Positions 55,758-64,000 of a stretch of 64,000 nucleotides of DNA are shown here, piece after piece. The notes beneath the pieces were generated by a model. That model was not told where the DNA came from. It was given only the letters and a program-made list of their open reading frames with translations, and did not search any database. The first letter of the stretch is position 1, and each line of letters starts with the position of its first letter. Location: assembly GCF_001422245.1 (NCBI RefSeq), contig NZ_LMMM01000003.1, positions 148,652 through 212,651 on the forward strand. Direction: 5' to 3'. The position numbers were made by a program, and so were the translations under genes. This DNA is from Rhizobium sp. Leaf262. GTDB taxonomy: Bacteria; Pseudomonadota; Alphaproteobacteria; Rhizobiales; Rhizobiaceae.

Positions 55758-56924
55758 ATGCGCAATACAATCAACCGACATCTGCGCTTTGCGCTTGTTG
55801 CCGCGACCTGCATCGGTGCTGGCATTTCCGGTGCGTTCGCGCAGTCCGGGCCTTTCGCGACCAAAGCGCAGCAGGCCTATATGATAGATGCCGAAACAGG
55901 TACGGTGCTGCTCGCTGTCAATGAAAATACGAAATTTCCGCCCGCGTCGCTTGCCAAGCTGATGACGGTTGAGGTGATCTCGGATGCCCTTTCCAAAGGG
56001 CAGGTGAGCGCAGATACCAGCTATCCGGTTTCCGAATATGCCTGGCGCACCGGTGGTGCGCCCTCTCGCACATCCACCATGTTTGCGGCACTGAAATCCT
56101 CGGTTAGCATCAATAATCTGCTGACGGGTATTATTGTTCAGAACGCGAATGACGGATGCCTTATCATTGCTGAGGGCATGGCTGGCTCCGATCCCGCCTT
56201 CGCCAAGCGCATGACGGCCCGCGCGGCAGAACTGGGCATGACCGGCAGCTCCTTTGCAAACTCCACCGGATTGCCGGATCAGATCAGCAACACAACGGCC
56301 AAAGACATGGTCGTGCTGGCCAAGCATATTCACGAGACATTCGGGGAACGCTACGGCCTTTTCAGCAAGCCGGATTTCGAGTGGAACCGTATTTTTCAGC
56401 GCAACAAGAACTCACTTCTCGGCAATGGCATTGATGGCATGGGGCTAGGCTTTGCCGAGGGGCACGGCTTTTCTGCCGTCGTCTCTGCCGAACGGGATGG
56501 GCGCCGCATCTATCTGACGATAGCCGGTCTGCCTGATGACAAGACCCGGCAGGAAGAAGCACGCCGGGTTGTGGAGTGGGGCCTGACGGCGTTTGAGAAG
56601 CGCAATCTGTTCCAGAAGAACGAGACCGTCGGCAATATCGGAATTTATGGCGGTGCGACATCCGCCGTGGATTTGACCGTGCATGAGCCCGTGAGTGTAC
56701 TGGTCCCGATCAACAACCCTGATCGCCTGTCCGGCCGCATCGTCTACAACTGGCCCCTCAATGCTCCGCTTGCGGCGGATTACAATGCTGCGACGCTGAA
56801 GATTTATTCCGGCGAAAAACTGCTGCGCGAAGTGCCGCTTTACACCACAGCAGCCGTGGAAAAGGGCACGCTGACGCAAAACGCGGCAGGCGCGCTGAAA
56901 GAACTATTGTTCTTTTGGTTGTAG
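55758..56924 (+). CDS. S11-type D-alanyl-D-alanine carboxypeptidase homologue with altered active-site motifs
   Basis: 388 residues with a signal peptide (RFALVAATCIGAGISGAFA) and the DacA/PBP5 domain order, including the C-terminal beta-sandwich. The first motif SLAK is intact (Ser64, Lys67). The second, normally SxN, reads NAN (Asn129-Asn131 in VQNANDGC). The third, normally KTG in DGxKTGxT, reads GLG (residues 229-231 in DGMGLGFAEGHGF). The frame is clean, so this is not sequence decay. It may be a weak or changed-specificity enzyme, or a regulator binding peptidoglycan. An upstream ATG at 55701 is in frame but less likely. Confidence 0.85.
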   Translation: MRNTINRHLRFALVAATCIGAGISGAFAQSGPFATKAQQAYMIDAETGTVLLAVNENTKFPPASLAKLMTVEVISDALSKGQVSADTSYPVSEYAWRTGGAPSRTSTMFAALKSSVSINNLLTGIIVQNANDGCLIIAEGMAGSDPAFAKRMTARAAELGMTGSSFANSTGLPDQISNTTAKDMVVLAKHIHETFGERYGLFSKPDFEWNRIFQRNKNSLLGNGIDGMGLGFAEGHGFSAVVSAERDGRRIYLTIAGLPDDKTRQEEARRVVEWGLTAFEKRNLFQKNETVGNIGIYGGATSAVDLTVHEPVSVLVPINNPDRLSGRIVYNWPLNAPLAADYNAATLKIYSGEKLLREVPLYTTAAVEKGTLTQNAAGALKELLFFWL

Positions 56925-56996
56925 CGCCCGAGGTTTCGCAACGCGCTGATATGCGTTAAACACGGACTGGCGTAAACCTGAAGTCAGGAAGATATT

Positions 56997-57668
56997 TTGC
57001 CCGAAAACAACGGATTGTTCATCAGCTTTGAAGGCGGCGAGGGCGCTGGCAAATCCACCCAGATTCGCCTGCTCGCAGAAACCTTGCGCGCGCGCGGGCT
57101 GGATGTCGTGGTGACACGGGAGCCGGGCGGTTCGCCGGGTGCGGAAGCTGTGCGGCATGTGCTTTTGTCCGGCGCGGCAGAACCCTTCGGCGTGCGCATG
57201 GAAGCGATGCTGTTTGCCGCTGCTCGCAATGATCATGTCGAAGAAGTCATTCGCCCGGCTCTGGAAAAAGGTGCTGTGGTTCTGTGCGATCGTTTTCTCG
57301 ATTCGTCCCGTGTCTATCAGGGCACCACAGGCAACCTTGAACCGGAATTCATCGAAACCCTTCAACGCATTGCTATCGATGGCACCATGCCGGATATGAC
57401 GCTGATCTTCGATATTCCAGCCGCCGCAGGCCTCGCCCGTGCGCGCAAGAGAGCTGATGAGGGTGCCGCACCTGACCGCTTCGAAAAAGAAGAGCTTGAG
57501 ACGCATGAGAAGCGCCGCGAGGCCTATCTCGATATCGCTCTCAACGAGCCGCGTCGCTGCCGCATCGTCAATGCCGACCAGCCTCAGGAAAAGGTAACGG
57601 AAGACGTTCTCTCCTTCGTAGAACCGCTGCTTGCCAAGATGGCCAGCCTTTCGGAAGTCGCGGAATGA
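56997..57668 (+). CDS. tmk: Thymidylate kinase
   Basis: 223 residues. Phosphorylates dTMP to dTDP for DNA synthesis. The P-loop [12 protein letters not shown] is at residues 10-21, the DR(F/Y) motif is in [16 protein letters not shown], and the lid region is [21 protein letters not shown]. The start appears to be TTG at 56997, just before [14 protein letters not shown]. It overlaps the next gene, holB, by 4 bases, a common rhizobial arrangement. Confidence 0.94.
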   Translation: MPENNGLFISFEGGEGAGKSTQIRLLAETLRARGLDVVVTREPGGSPGAEAVRHVLLSGAAEPFGVRMEAMLFAAARNDHVEEVIRPALEKGAVVLCDRFLDSSRVYQGTTGNLEPEFIETLQRIAIDGTMPDMTLIFDIPAAAGLARARKRADEGAAPDRFEKEELETHEKRREAYLDIALNEPRRCRIVNADQPQEKVTEDVLSFVEPLLAKMASLSEVAE

Positions 57669-58690
57669 GCGACGTTCAGGGCGTTCTGGACGGTGCAATT
57701 CCGCCGCAGGAAAACACCAAGCTGTTCGGTCATGACGAGGCGGAGCAGTTTCTGGCGCAATCCTATCGCTCCGGAAAAGGCCACCACGCCATTCTCATCG
57801 AGGGGCCTGAGGGTATCGGCAAGGCGACACTGGCCTTCCGCTTTGCCAACCATGTTCTGTCACACCCGGAGCCTTCGCAGGCACCGGAAAGGATGGCCGA
57901 TCCCGATCAGGGTTCGATGGTCAGCCGCCAGATATCCTCCGGCGCATCGCATAATCTGCTTCATCTGACACGTCCGGTGGATGAAAAGACGGGCAAGGTC
58001 AAATCCGCGATCACTGTGGATGAGGTGCGCAGGGCGGGGCATTTCTTCTCGCAGACCTCTGGCACCGGCAACTGGCGTATTGTCATCATCGATCCCGCCG
58101 ATGATCTCAACCGCAACGCCGCCAACGCGATTTTGAAGATACTGGAAGAACCGCCGAAACGAGCGATGTTCCTGGTGCTATCGCACGCGCCAGGCAAGCT
58201 TTTGCCCACCATCCGCTCCCGCTGCATGCCGCTGCGGTTGTTGCCTCTGCAGAACCACGACATGGAACTTGCGCTGCAAAATCTCGGGCAGAGCATGTCT
58301 GCCGAAAAGCGAGATACGCTTCTGGAAGCCTCCAAGGGTAGCGTTTCGCAGGCGCTGAAGCTGCTGAACTATGGTGGTGCTGATATCGTCGATGTCTTTG
58401 GTGAGGTCATGGCCGCGACCGGACCATCCGCCCGCAAGCAGATGCACAAGCTGGCCGATGTTCTGGCCCAGAAGGATGGCGATATCGTTCTCGGCTTCTT
58501 CATGGAACATGCCACCGAAGCTTTGATGGACCGGGCAAGAGCGGCGGCTATGGCGGGCGATCTCAACGCGGCCGAGCGTCATGCGCGTCTCTCGTCTTCG
58601 CTGTCAGAACGCATCACCATCGCGCAGGCCTATAATCTGGACAAGAAGCAGATGGTGCTTTCCATTCTGGAAGACATGCGCGGTGTTTGA
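57665..58690 (+). CDS. holB: DNA polymerase III subunit delta'
   Basis: 341 residues, a stator subunit of the clamp loader. AAA+ features are visible: [15 protein letters not shown] (a P-loop in which the usual Ser/Thr after Lys is Ala), [25 protein letters not shown] and the SRC motif in [13 protein letters not shown]. The zinc-binding cysteine cluster of E. coli delta' is absent, as in some alphaproteobacteria. It is translationally coupled to tmk (ATGA) and followed by metG. Confidence 0.92.
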   Translation: MSDVQGVLDGAIPPQENTKLFGHDEAEQFLAQSYRSGKGHHAILIEGPEGIGKATLAFRFANHVLSHPEPSQAPERMADPDQGSMVSRQISSGASHNLLHLTRPVDEKTGKVKSAITVDEVRRAGHFFSQTSGTGNWRIVIIDPADDLNRNAANAILKILEEPPKRAMFLVLSHAPGKLLPTIRSRCMPLRLLPLQNHDMELALQNLGQSMSAEKRDTLLEASKGSVSQALKLLNYGGADIVDVFGEVMAATGPSARKQMHKLADVLAQKDGDIVLGFFMEHATEALMDRARAAAMAGDLNAAERHARLSSSLSERITIAQAYNLDKKQMVLSILEDMRGV

Positions 58691-58695
58691 GGGCG

Positions 58696-58716
58696 CGTAC
58701 GTTTTGTACGATTTTT
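58696..58716 (+). terminator. Weak possible terminator between holB and metG
   Basis: CGTAC pairs with GTACG around GTTTT, followed by ATTTTT. The 5-bp stem is short, so readthrough into metG is likely. Confidence 0.3.
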
Positions 58717-58788
58717 GATTTCGCTGATGCGAACAATAGGCTAAGAGCGGTCTATCTCAAAAACAGACCGTAAAGCCGATCGAGCGTC

Positions 58789-60339
58789 ATGACAGACAAG
58801 ACACCTTTCTACATCACCACAGCGATTTCCTATCCCAACGGCAAGCCGCATATCGGCCATGCCTATGAGCTGATCGCGACGGATGCCATGGCGCGTTTTC
58901 AGCGTCTGGACGGGAAAGACGTTTTCTTTCTGACGGGCACGGACGAGCACGGTCAGAAGATGCAGCAGACCGCACGCGCCGAGGGCATTGCGCCGGAAGA
59001 GCTGGCGCAGCGCAACTCCGACCAATTCCGCGAAATGGGCAAGCTGCTCAATGCCTCCAATGACGATTTCATTCGCACCACGGAAGAACGTCACCACGAG
59101 ACGTCGCGCAACATCTGGAACCTGATGGCCGATAGTGGCGATATCTATAAGGACAGCTATGCCGGTTGGTACTCCGTGCGTGACGAGGCCTATTATTCCG
59201 AGGACGAAACGGAAGTCCGTGGCGATGGCGTTCGCTATGGGCCGCAGGGCACGCCGGTCGAATGGGTCGAAGAGGAAAGTTATTTCTTCAAGCTGTCCGA
59301 ATATCAGGACAAGCTGCTGAAGCTTTATGAAGAGAACCCTGATTTCATTGGCCCGGCAGAGCGCCGCAATGAGATCATGTCCTTCGTCAAATCCGGCCTC
59401 AAGGATCTCTCGGTTTCGCGCACCACATTCGACTGGGGCATCAAAGTTCCGAATGATCCCAAGCACGTCATGTATGTGTGGGTCGATGCGCTGACCAACT
59501 ACATCACCGCGACCGGTTATATCGAAGACAAGAACGGTCTTCGCGCGAAATACTGGCCTGCCGACGTTCATATCATCGGCAAGGACATCATCCGCTTCCA
59601 CGCGGTCTACTGGCCTGCTTTCCTGATGAGCGCCGGTTTGCCGCTGCCCAAGCGCGTCTATGCCCACGGCTTCCTGCTCAACAAGGGCGAGAAGATGTCG
59701 AAGTCGCTCGGCAACGTGGTCGATCCCGTCGATCTAGTGAACCATTTCGGGCTGGATCAGGTGCGCTACTTCTTCCTGCGCGAAGTCTCCTTCGGACAGG
59801 ACGGCAGCTACAGCGAAGAAGGCATCGGCATCCGCATTAATGCCGATCTCGCAAACGGCATCGGCAACCTTGCCAGCCGTTCGCTGTCCATGATCGTCAA
59901 GAACTGCGACGGGCAGGTTCCGACACCCGGTGCCTATACCGACGAAGACAAGGCGATGCTTTCGGCTGCCGATGCGTTGCTGGCAACATGCCGTGACGAA
60001 ATGGGCAAGCAGATGATCCACAAGGCGCTGGCCGCCATCATCGCCGTCGTATCGGAAACCGACCGCTACTTCGCGGGTCAGGAGCCATGGGCGCTGAAAA
60101 AGACCGATCCGGAGCGTATGGGCACCGTTCTCTACGTAACTGCGGAAGTGGTGCGCCAGATTGGCATTCTGCTTCAGCCGTTCATGCCGGGTTCCTGCGA
60201 AAAGCTGCTCGATCTCGTGGCAGCACCTGCGGACAAGCGCGACTTCACGGCGTTGGGTGAGGGTGGTCGTTTGGTGCCGGGCACGCCGCTCGAAGCACCG
60301 AAGCCGGTCTTCCCGCGTTATGTGGCGCCAGAGGTCTAA
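58789..60339 (+). CDS. metG: Methionyl-tRNA synthetase
   Basis: 516 residues, the short form without the C-terminal dimerisation/tRNA-binding domain. Class I signature HIGH appears as KPHIGHAYE near residue 20, and KMSKS as [11 protein letters not shown] near residue 300. The connective region lacks a zinc knuckle. GRD-like residues [25 protein letters not shown] form the methionine pocket region. It is followed 6 bases later by tatD. Confidence 0.96.
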   Translation: MTDKTPFYITTAISYPNGKPHIGHAYELIATDAMARFQRLDGKDVFFLTGTDEHGQKMQQTARAEGIAPEELAQRNSDQFREMGKLLNASNDDFIRTTEERHHETSRNIWNLMADSGDIYKDSYAGWYSVRDEAYYSEDETEVRGDGVRYGPQGTPVEWVEEESYFFKLSEYQDKLLKLYEENPDFIGPAERRNEIMSFVKSGLKDLSVSRTTFDWGIKVPNDPKHVMYVWVDALTNYITATGYIEDKNGLRAKYWPADVHIIGKDIIRFHAVYWPAFLMSAGLPLPKRVYAHGFLLNKGEKMSKSLGNVVDPVDLVNHFGLDQVRYFFLREVSFGQDGSYSEEGIGIRINADLANGIGNLASRSLSMIVKNCDGQVPTPGAYTDEDKAMLSAADALLATCRDEMGKQMIHKALAAIIAVVSETDRYFAGQEPWALKKTDPERMGTVLYVTAEVVRQIGILLQPFMPGSCEKLLDLVAAPADKRDFTALGEGGRLVPGTPLEAPKPVFPRYVAPEV

Positions 60340-60345
60340 ACCGCA

Positions 60346-61128
60346 ATGCTGATCGATACCCATTGCCATCTGGATTTCGCCGATTTCGATGCGGAGCGCG
60401 ACGATATCATCGCACGCGCCCACGCTTCCGGCGTTCGCCAGATGGTGACGATCTCCACCCGCGTCGCGCGCTTGCCTGAACTGCTGAAGATCGCAGAGAA
60501 ATATCCCTCGGTCTTCTGCTCGGTCGGCACGCATCCGAACAATGCGGATGAAGAACTCGATATTATGGCGGACGATCTGGTTCGGCTGGCCAACAGCAAT
60601 GACAAGATCGTGGCAATCGGCGAGGCGGGTCTGGATTATTTCTACCATACGCAAAAACCGGAAGACCAGAAAACCGGCCTGCGACGCCACATCGAGGCTG
60701 CGCGCATCACGAAGCTGCCACTCGTCATTCACAGCCGCAGCGCCGATGACGACATGATTGCGATCCTGCGCGAAGAAAGCGGGAAGGGGGCCTTCCCCTT
60801 CATCCTGCATTGCTTTTCTGCTGGGCCGGAATTGGCGAAAGTTGGTGTGGAGCTTGGCGGCTACGTCTCGTTCTCCGGCATTCTGACCTTCCCGAAATCG
60901 CAGGATATCCGTGATATCGCTGCGACCGTTCCGCTGGATCGGCTGCTGGTGGAAACCGATGCACCCTATCTTGCACCGAAGCGCTGGCGCGGAAAACGCA
61001 ACGAGCCTTCTTACGTCGTCAACACGGCTGAAGTCTTGGCCGAGGTTCACAGCATTGCCTATGAGCGCATGGCAGAAATCACCACCGAGAACGCGTTTCG
61101 TTGCTTTTCGAAAATGACGAAGGTGTAG
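60346..61128 (+). CDS. TatD-family metal-dependent hydrolase/DNase
   Basis: 260 residues of the amidohydrolase superfamily. Metal ligands are recognisable: MLIDTHCHLDF (two His), GEAGLDYFYH (Glu), VIHSRSADDD (His), LHCFSAGPE (His) and ETDAPYLAPKRWRGKRNEP (Asp). TatD proteins have 3'-5' exonuclease activity and are implicated in DNA repair or proofreading of D-aminoacyl products. It lies between metG and the beta-lactamase-fold gene, with gaps of 6 and 3 bases, so it is part of one operon. Confidence 0.93.
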   Translation: MLIDTHCHLDFADFDAERDDIIARAHASGVRQMVTISTRVARLPELLKIAEKYPSVFCSVGTHPNNADEELDIMADDLVRLANSNDKIVAIGEAGLDYFYHTQKPEDQKTGLRRHIEAARITKLPLVIHSRSADDDMIAILREESGKGAFPFILHCFSAGPELAKVGVELGGYVSFSGILTFPKSQDIRDIAATVPLDRLLVETDAPYLAPKRWRGKRNEPSYVVNTAEVLAEVHSIAYERMAEITTENAFRCFSKMTKV

Positions 61129-61131
61129 GCA

Positions 61132-61962
61132 GTGGCAGGCTTTCGGCGTCGGTTCACGATACTCGGTTGCGGCTCATCGCCCGGCGTGCCGCGTATCAAC
61201 GGCGACTGGGGTGCCTGCAACCCTGACAATCCGAAAAACCAGCGCACCCGCTCCGCCTTCATGGTCGAGCAATTCGCCCCGGATGGCGGCGTCACGACTG
61301 TCGTTATCGACACCGGGCCGGATTTGCGTGCGCAGCTGATTGCCGCAAAAGTCGCGCATATCGATGCGGTTCTCTACACCCACTCCCACGCCGACCATCT
61401 GCATGGTATAGATGATCTGCGTGGATATTTCATCTCCAGCCGCGTTCGCATTCCTGTCTATGCCGACCCGGTTACGATGCAGCGCATTCGCGATGGCTTT
61501 CCCTATTGCCTCGAGACGCCGCCGGGCAGCAATTATCCGCCCATCGTCGAGCCGCATCTCATAGACGATCTGGACGCCGAAATCGCCATCCATGGGGCAG
61601 GCGGCACCATCTCGTTCAAACCGCATCTGCAACAGCATGGCGATACCCATTCGCTGGGCTTTCGCATCGGCGATGTGGCCTATTGCACGGATGTGAGCGA
61701 TTTTCCGGCACAGGCCATCGCCAATTTGAGCGGGCTTGATGTTCTCATTATCGATACGCTGCAATATCGCTTCCATCCCAGCCATCTTTCCATGGAACAG
61801 TCTATGGGCTGGATCGAGAGATTGGCACCCAAACGGGCGATCCTCACACACATGCACACGCCTCTGGATTATGACATAGTCATGGGAGAAACGCCTGATC
61901 ACGTCGAGCCGGGTTACGACCAGATGCGGTTTGAAATCGATATGTCGGCTGAGGCGTTCTGA
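61132..61962 (+). CDS. Metallo-beta-lactamase-fold hydrolase, PhnP-like
   Basis: 276 residues with the metal motif HSHADHLHG (His84, His86, Asp88, His89). Additional ligands lie in LQQHGDTHSLGFR, CTDVSDFP and LTHMHTPLDYD. GCGSSPGVPRINGDWGACNPDNPKNQRTRSA is the N-terminal signature of the PhnP-like phosphodiesterase group. PhnP itself cleaves cyclic ribose phosphate in phosphonate use, but homologues next to metG-tatD are common in alphaproteobacteria and their substrate is unknown. The start is GTG at 61132. Confidence 0.9.
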   Translation: MAGFRRRFTILGCGSSPGVPRINGDWGACNPDNPKNQRTRSAFMVEQFAPDGGVTTVVIDTGPDLRAQLIAAKVAHIDAVLYTHSHADHLHGIDDLRGYFISSRVRIPVYADPVTMQRIRDGFPYCLETPPGSNYPPIVEPHLIDDLDAEIAIHGAGGTISFKPHLQQHGDTHSLGFRIGDVAYCTDVSDFPAQAIANLSGLDVLIIDTLQYRFHPSHLSMEQSMGWIERLAPKRAILTHMHTPLDYDIVMGETPDHVEPGYDQMRFEIDMSAEAF

Positions 61963-61997
61963 CATGAACGCTTAAGCGGACTGCCGGAGGAGAAATC

Positions 61998-63779
61998 ATG
62001 TCGACCAAGCCGTTCCGTGCGCCCAGTATGGCCAGCTTCTTCGACAATCTGCGCTCCAGCCGTCTGCGCGCAATCTTCCGACGCGGCGAAATCGCACTCG
62101 TTATTCTGGCGTTTTTCGTCGGCATCGCCTCGGGTCTTTTCGTCGTCCTGATCGGCGCCATAACCACCGCGTTGCATGTTCTCATCTTCGGCGTCGAACG
62201 CTTGAGCAGCAGCGATCTCTCGGGCTGGATCGTTTTGCTGGGGCCACTGGCGGGTGGCGTCGTTCTCGGCACAATCATTTTCGTTATCTCCAAAACGCGA
62301 AAAAAACCGATGATTGACCCCATTGAGGCAAATGCCCTGCATGGCGGGCGTCTGTCTTTGACCGATAGCGTCATCGTCTGCATGCAAAACATCGTATCCA
62401 ACGGTTTTGGCGCGTCTGTCGGGCTGGAAGCTGGCTATACGCAGGTGGCCAGTGGCGTCGCATCCAAGCTGGGCGTGAAGCTGAAACTGAGGCGAGGGGA
62501 CATGCGTATCCTCGTTGGCTGCGGCGCCGCAGGCGCTATTGCCGCCGCCTTCAACGCCCCGCTGACTGGTGCATTCTACGCCATCGAGCTCATCATTGGC
62601 ACCTATACGATTGTCACGCTTGCGCCTCTGATCGTCTCCGCACTGGTGGCGACCATCGTCACGGGGCTGCTGTCCCAGCACGGTCTTAGCATCGACATAT
62701 TTGGCTCCAGCGAAGTCACGCCACCAGATTATGTGCCGGCAATCTTTCTCGGTGCAGTCTGCGCCGGCGTTGGCATTGTCCTCATGCAGGCGGTGTCTTT
62801 CATCGAGGAAACCGCGCGGAAAAGCAAAATCCCGATTTGGTTGAGGCCTGCCATCGGCGGGATTGCAGTCGGCGTTTTGGCGCTGATTTCACCGCAGGTT
62901 CTATCAAGCGGTCACGGCGCATTGCATCTCAATCTCGATGCAAACATGACAATTGCCGGGCTGGCAGGCATCTTCATTCTCAAAGCCGCAGCCAGCGCCA
63001 TCTCCATCGGCTCGAGCTTCCGTGGTGGCCTGTTCTTCGCATCATTGTTCATGGGATCGCTGCTGGGCAAAATCTTCGCGATCTGCGCACCCTATATCGG
63101 CTACGGCGATACCCAGCCCATCGTCTATGCCGTGATCGGCATGAGCGCTTTCGCAGCAGCAATCATCGGCGGGCCTTTGACCATGACGTTTCTGGCGCTG
63201 GAGCTCACGGGCGACTTCCAGATCACCGTACTGGTTCTCGCAGCCGTGATGACGACATCGCTGGTCGTGCGAACGACCTTCGGTTACTCCTTCGCCACAT
63301 GGCGCTTCCACTTGCGCGGCGAAAGCATCCGCAGCGCCCATGACATCGGCTGGATTCGCGATCTGACCGTGGGCAAAATGATGCGCGCCGACATCCGTAA
63401 GGAACCGGTCAGCATCGGCCTTGCAGCCTTCAAGGAAAAATTCCCACTCGGCTCAACCCAACGCGTCATCATGACCCACGACGACGGCCGTTATGCCGGC
63501 ATCATTCTGGTGCCCGAAATCTACGCCGATCCCATGGAGCGCGATTCCAAAACGATCAGCCTCGAAACCTATCTTCGCTACAAGACCGACGTGCTTCTAC
63601 CAACCATGAACGCCCGCCAGGCCGCAGCATCCTTCGACGCGACAGAAAGCGAAGCACTGGCAGTGGTAAACGACAAAATCGAAAACCGACCCGTGGGTCT
63701 GCTAACGGAAAGCCACACGCTGAGACGCTACAGCGAAGAGTTGGAAATTAGACGTCGAGAGGCATCGGGAGAGATATAG
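61998..63779 (+). CDS. ClC-family chloride channel/transporter with C-terminal CBS-like region
   Basis: 593 residues with about eleven to twelve membrane helices (residues about 30-440) and a soluble C-terminal part with a CBS-like layout (about 455-590, MMRADIRKEPVSIGLAAFKEKFP...). The gating glutamate is Glu144 in VGLEAGYTQ. However, the canonical selectivity motifs are changed: GSGIP is not recognisable (ANALHGGRLSLTD in its place), GxEGP is GLEAG, and GxFxP is GSSFRGG. It therefore belongs to a divergent ClC branch, and ion preference cannot be inferred. GGAGGAG precedes the ATG. Confidence 0.87.
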   Translation: MSTKPFRAPSMASFFDNLRSSRLRAIFRRGEIALVILAFFVGIASGLFVVLIGAITTALHVLIFGVERLSSSDLSGWIVLLGPLAGGVVLGTIIFVISKTRKKPMIDPIEANALHGGRLSLTDSVIVCMQNIVSNGFGASVGLEAGYTQVASGVASKLGVKLKLRRGDMRILVGCGAAGAIAAAFNAPLTGAFYAIELIIGTYTIVTLAPLIVSALVATIVTGLLSQHGLSIDIFGSSEVTPPDYVPAIFLGAVCAGVGIVLMQAVSFIEETARKSKIPIWLRPAIGGIAVGVLALISPQVLSSGHGALHLNLDANMTIAGLAGIFILKAAASAISIGSSFRGGLFFASLFMGSLLGKIFAICAPYIGYGDTQPIVYAVIGMSAFAAAIIGGPLTMTFLALELTGDFQITVLVLAAVMTTSLVVRTTFGYSFATWRFHLRGESIRSAHDIGWIRDLTVGKMMRADIRKEPVSIGLAAFKEKFPLGSTQRVIMTHDDGRYAGIILVPEIYADPMERDSKTISLETYLRYKTDVLLPTMNARQAAASFDATESEALAVVNDKIENRPVGLLTESHTLRRYSEELEIRRREASGEI

Positions 63780-63908
63780 ATTGGTTGAGGAATTGAACGG
63801 ATGACGTTGATTTCGTTTGATTATGATCGTCCATACCTAGCGGGTCTCCGCCAAATCACAATCCGTAAAAGTTCCATAATCTATCTTATGCGATCTTTAT
63901 GTGTAGCC

Positions 63909-63948
63909 GCAAAGTTAGAGTGTCCTGTTTCTGCAAAGTTGGAATGTC
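63909..63948 (+). repeat. Tandem terminal repeats of an insertion sequence end
   Basis: GCAAAGTTAGAGTGTC (63909-63924) and GCAAAGTTGGAATGTC (63933-63948) are direct repeats differing at two positions, 24 bases apart. Such repeated transposase-binding sites are found at ends of IS21-type and some other elements. Confidence 0.6.
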
Positions 63949-63986
63949 ACACTCCCAAGGTCTGATTGACACCTGGGAGATTGCAG

Positions 63987-64000
63987 ATGGGACTGATTAC
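63987..64000 (+). CDS. Start of a probable transposase gene (partial)
   Basis: GGGAGA lies 10 bases before ATG 63987, and the frame reads M-G-L-I-T up to the window edge. N-terminus and position behind terminal repeats suggest the first transposase gene of the insertion sequence. Only five codons are visible. Confidence 0.4.

Larger units (their letters stand above)
63902..64000 (+). mobile_element. Left end of an insertion sequence, cut by the window edge
   Basis: From about 63902 the sequence changes character: two direct repeats are followed by TGATTGACACCTGGGAG and a well-placed start codon. The layout (terminal direct repeats, short leader, then the first transposase gene in the same direction) fits the left end of an IS21-like element or a related ISNCY-type element. 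The right end lies outside the window, so the family and the exact boundary cannot be fixed. Confidence 0.55.

Overview
The window looks like a chromosomal segment of a Rhizobiaceae alphaproteobacterium, most likely Agrobacterium or a close Rhizobium relative. Signs of this are the paired fixNOQP and fixGHIS operons with FNR/FixK-type boxes (TTGAT-N4-ATCAA type), a GAAC-N7-GAAC LexA box between uvrA and ssb, a znuA / znuCB-zur locus, rhizobial-type palindromic repeats and fairly GC-rich coding DNA. Identity is inferred from gene content and motifs only; no database was searched.

Layout: 1-5.5 kb holds a minus-strand membrane sulfatase-fold phosphoglycerol transferase-like gene, nadE with a beta-propeller gene, a tiny membrane protein and an OsmC protein. 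5.5-8.7 kb (minus) holds a peptide-deformylase-like protein that has lost metal ligands and a YdeP/FdhF-type molybdenum oxidoreductase with a small partner. 9-13.7 kb holds mgtE, a MerR regulator, two membrane proteins, a structured intergenic stretch that may be a small RNA, and cobU. 13.9-22.6 kb is the high-affinity respiration block: the cbb3 oxidase (fixNOQP) and its assembly and copper supply genes (fixGHIS), with a START-like gene divergent from fixG across a shared box. 22.7-29.8 kb holds gnd, a LacI regulator divergent from a GH2 beta-mannosidase and an aldo/keto reductase, and an RcnB-like protein. 29.8-33.1 kb is zinc uptake and its regulator, with two tandem Zur-like boxes. 33.1-37.8 kb holds a gamma-carbonic anhydrase, a FAH-family gene, and dusA, whose 5' end is split by a 1.5 kb integrated element. 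37.9-48.9 kb holds uvrA, ssb, membrane proteins, gyrA and a SPOR-domain D-alanyl-D-alanine carboxypeptidase. 49-54.1 kb holds small proteins, two candidate minus-strand small RNAs, an oxidoreductase, and a LysR/TauE pair. 54.2-63.8 kb holds tRNA-Ser(UGA), rlpA, a degenerate penicillin-binding protein, the tmk-holB-metG-tatD-MBL run and a ClC-family transporter. The last 100 bases look like the left end of an insertion sequence cut by the window edge.

The most unusual locus is 34.5-36.1 kb. Two copies of a 15-bp sequence from the dusA start region lie exactly 1500 bp apart. They enclose two unrecognised genes and clusters of a GGTGCAGT octamer spaced by helical turns near both ends, but no integrase. 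This looks like a minimal, integrase-less relative of dusA-targeting integrative elements. Other points worth attention are two enzyme-family proteins missing catalytic residues (deformylase-like, PBP-like), an FNR-type box placed to serve two divergent promoters, and three apparently untranslated structured RNAs ending in intrinsic terminators.
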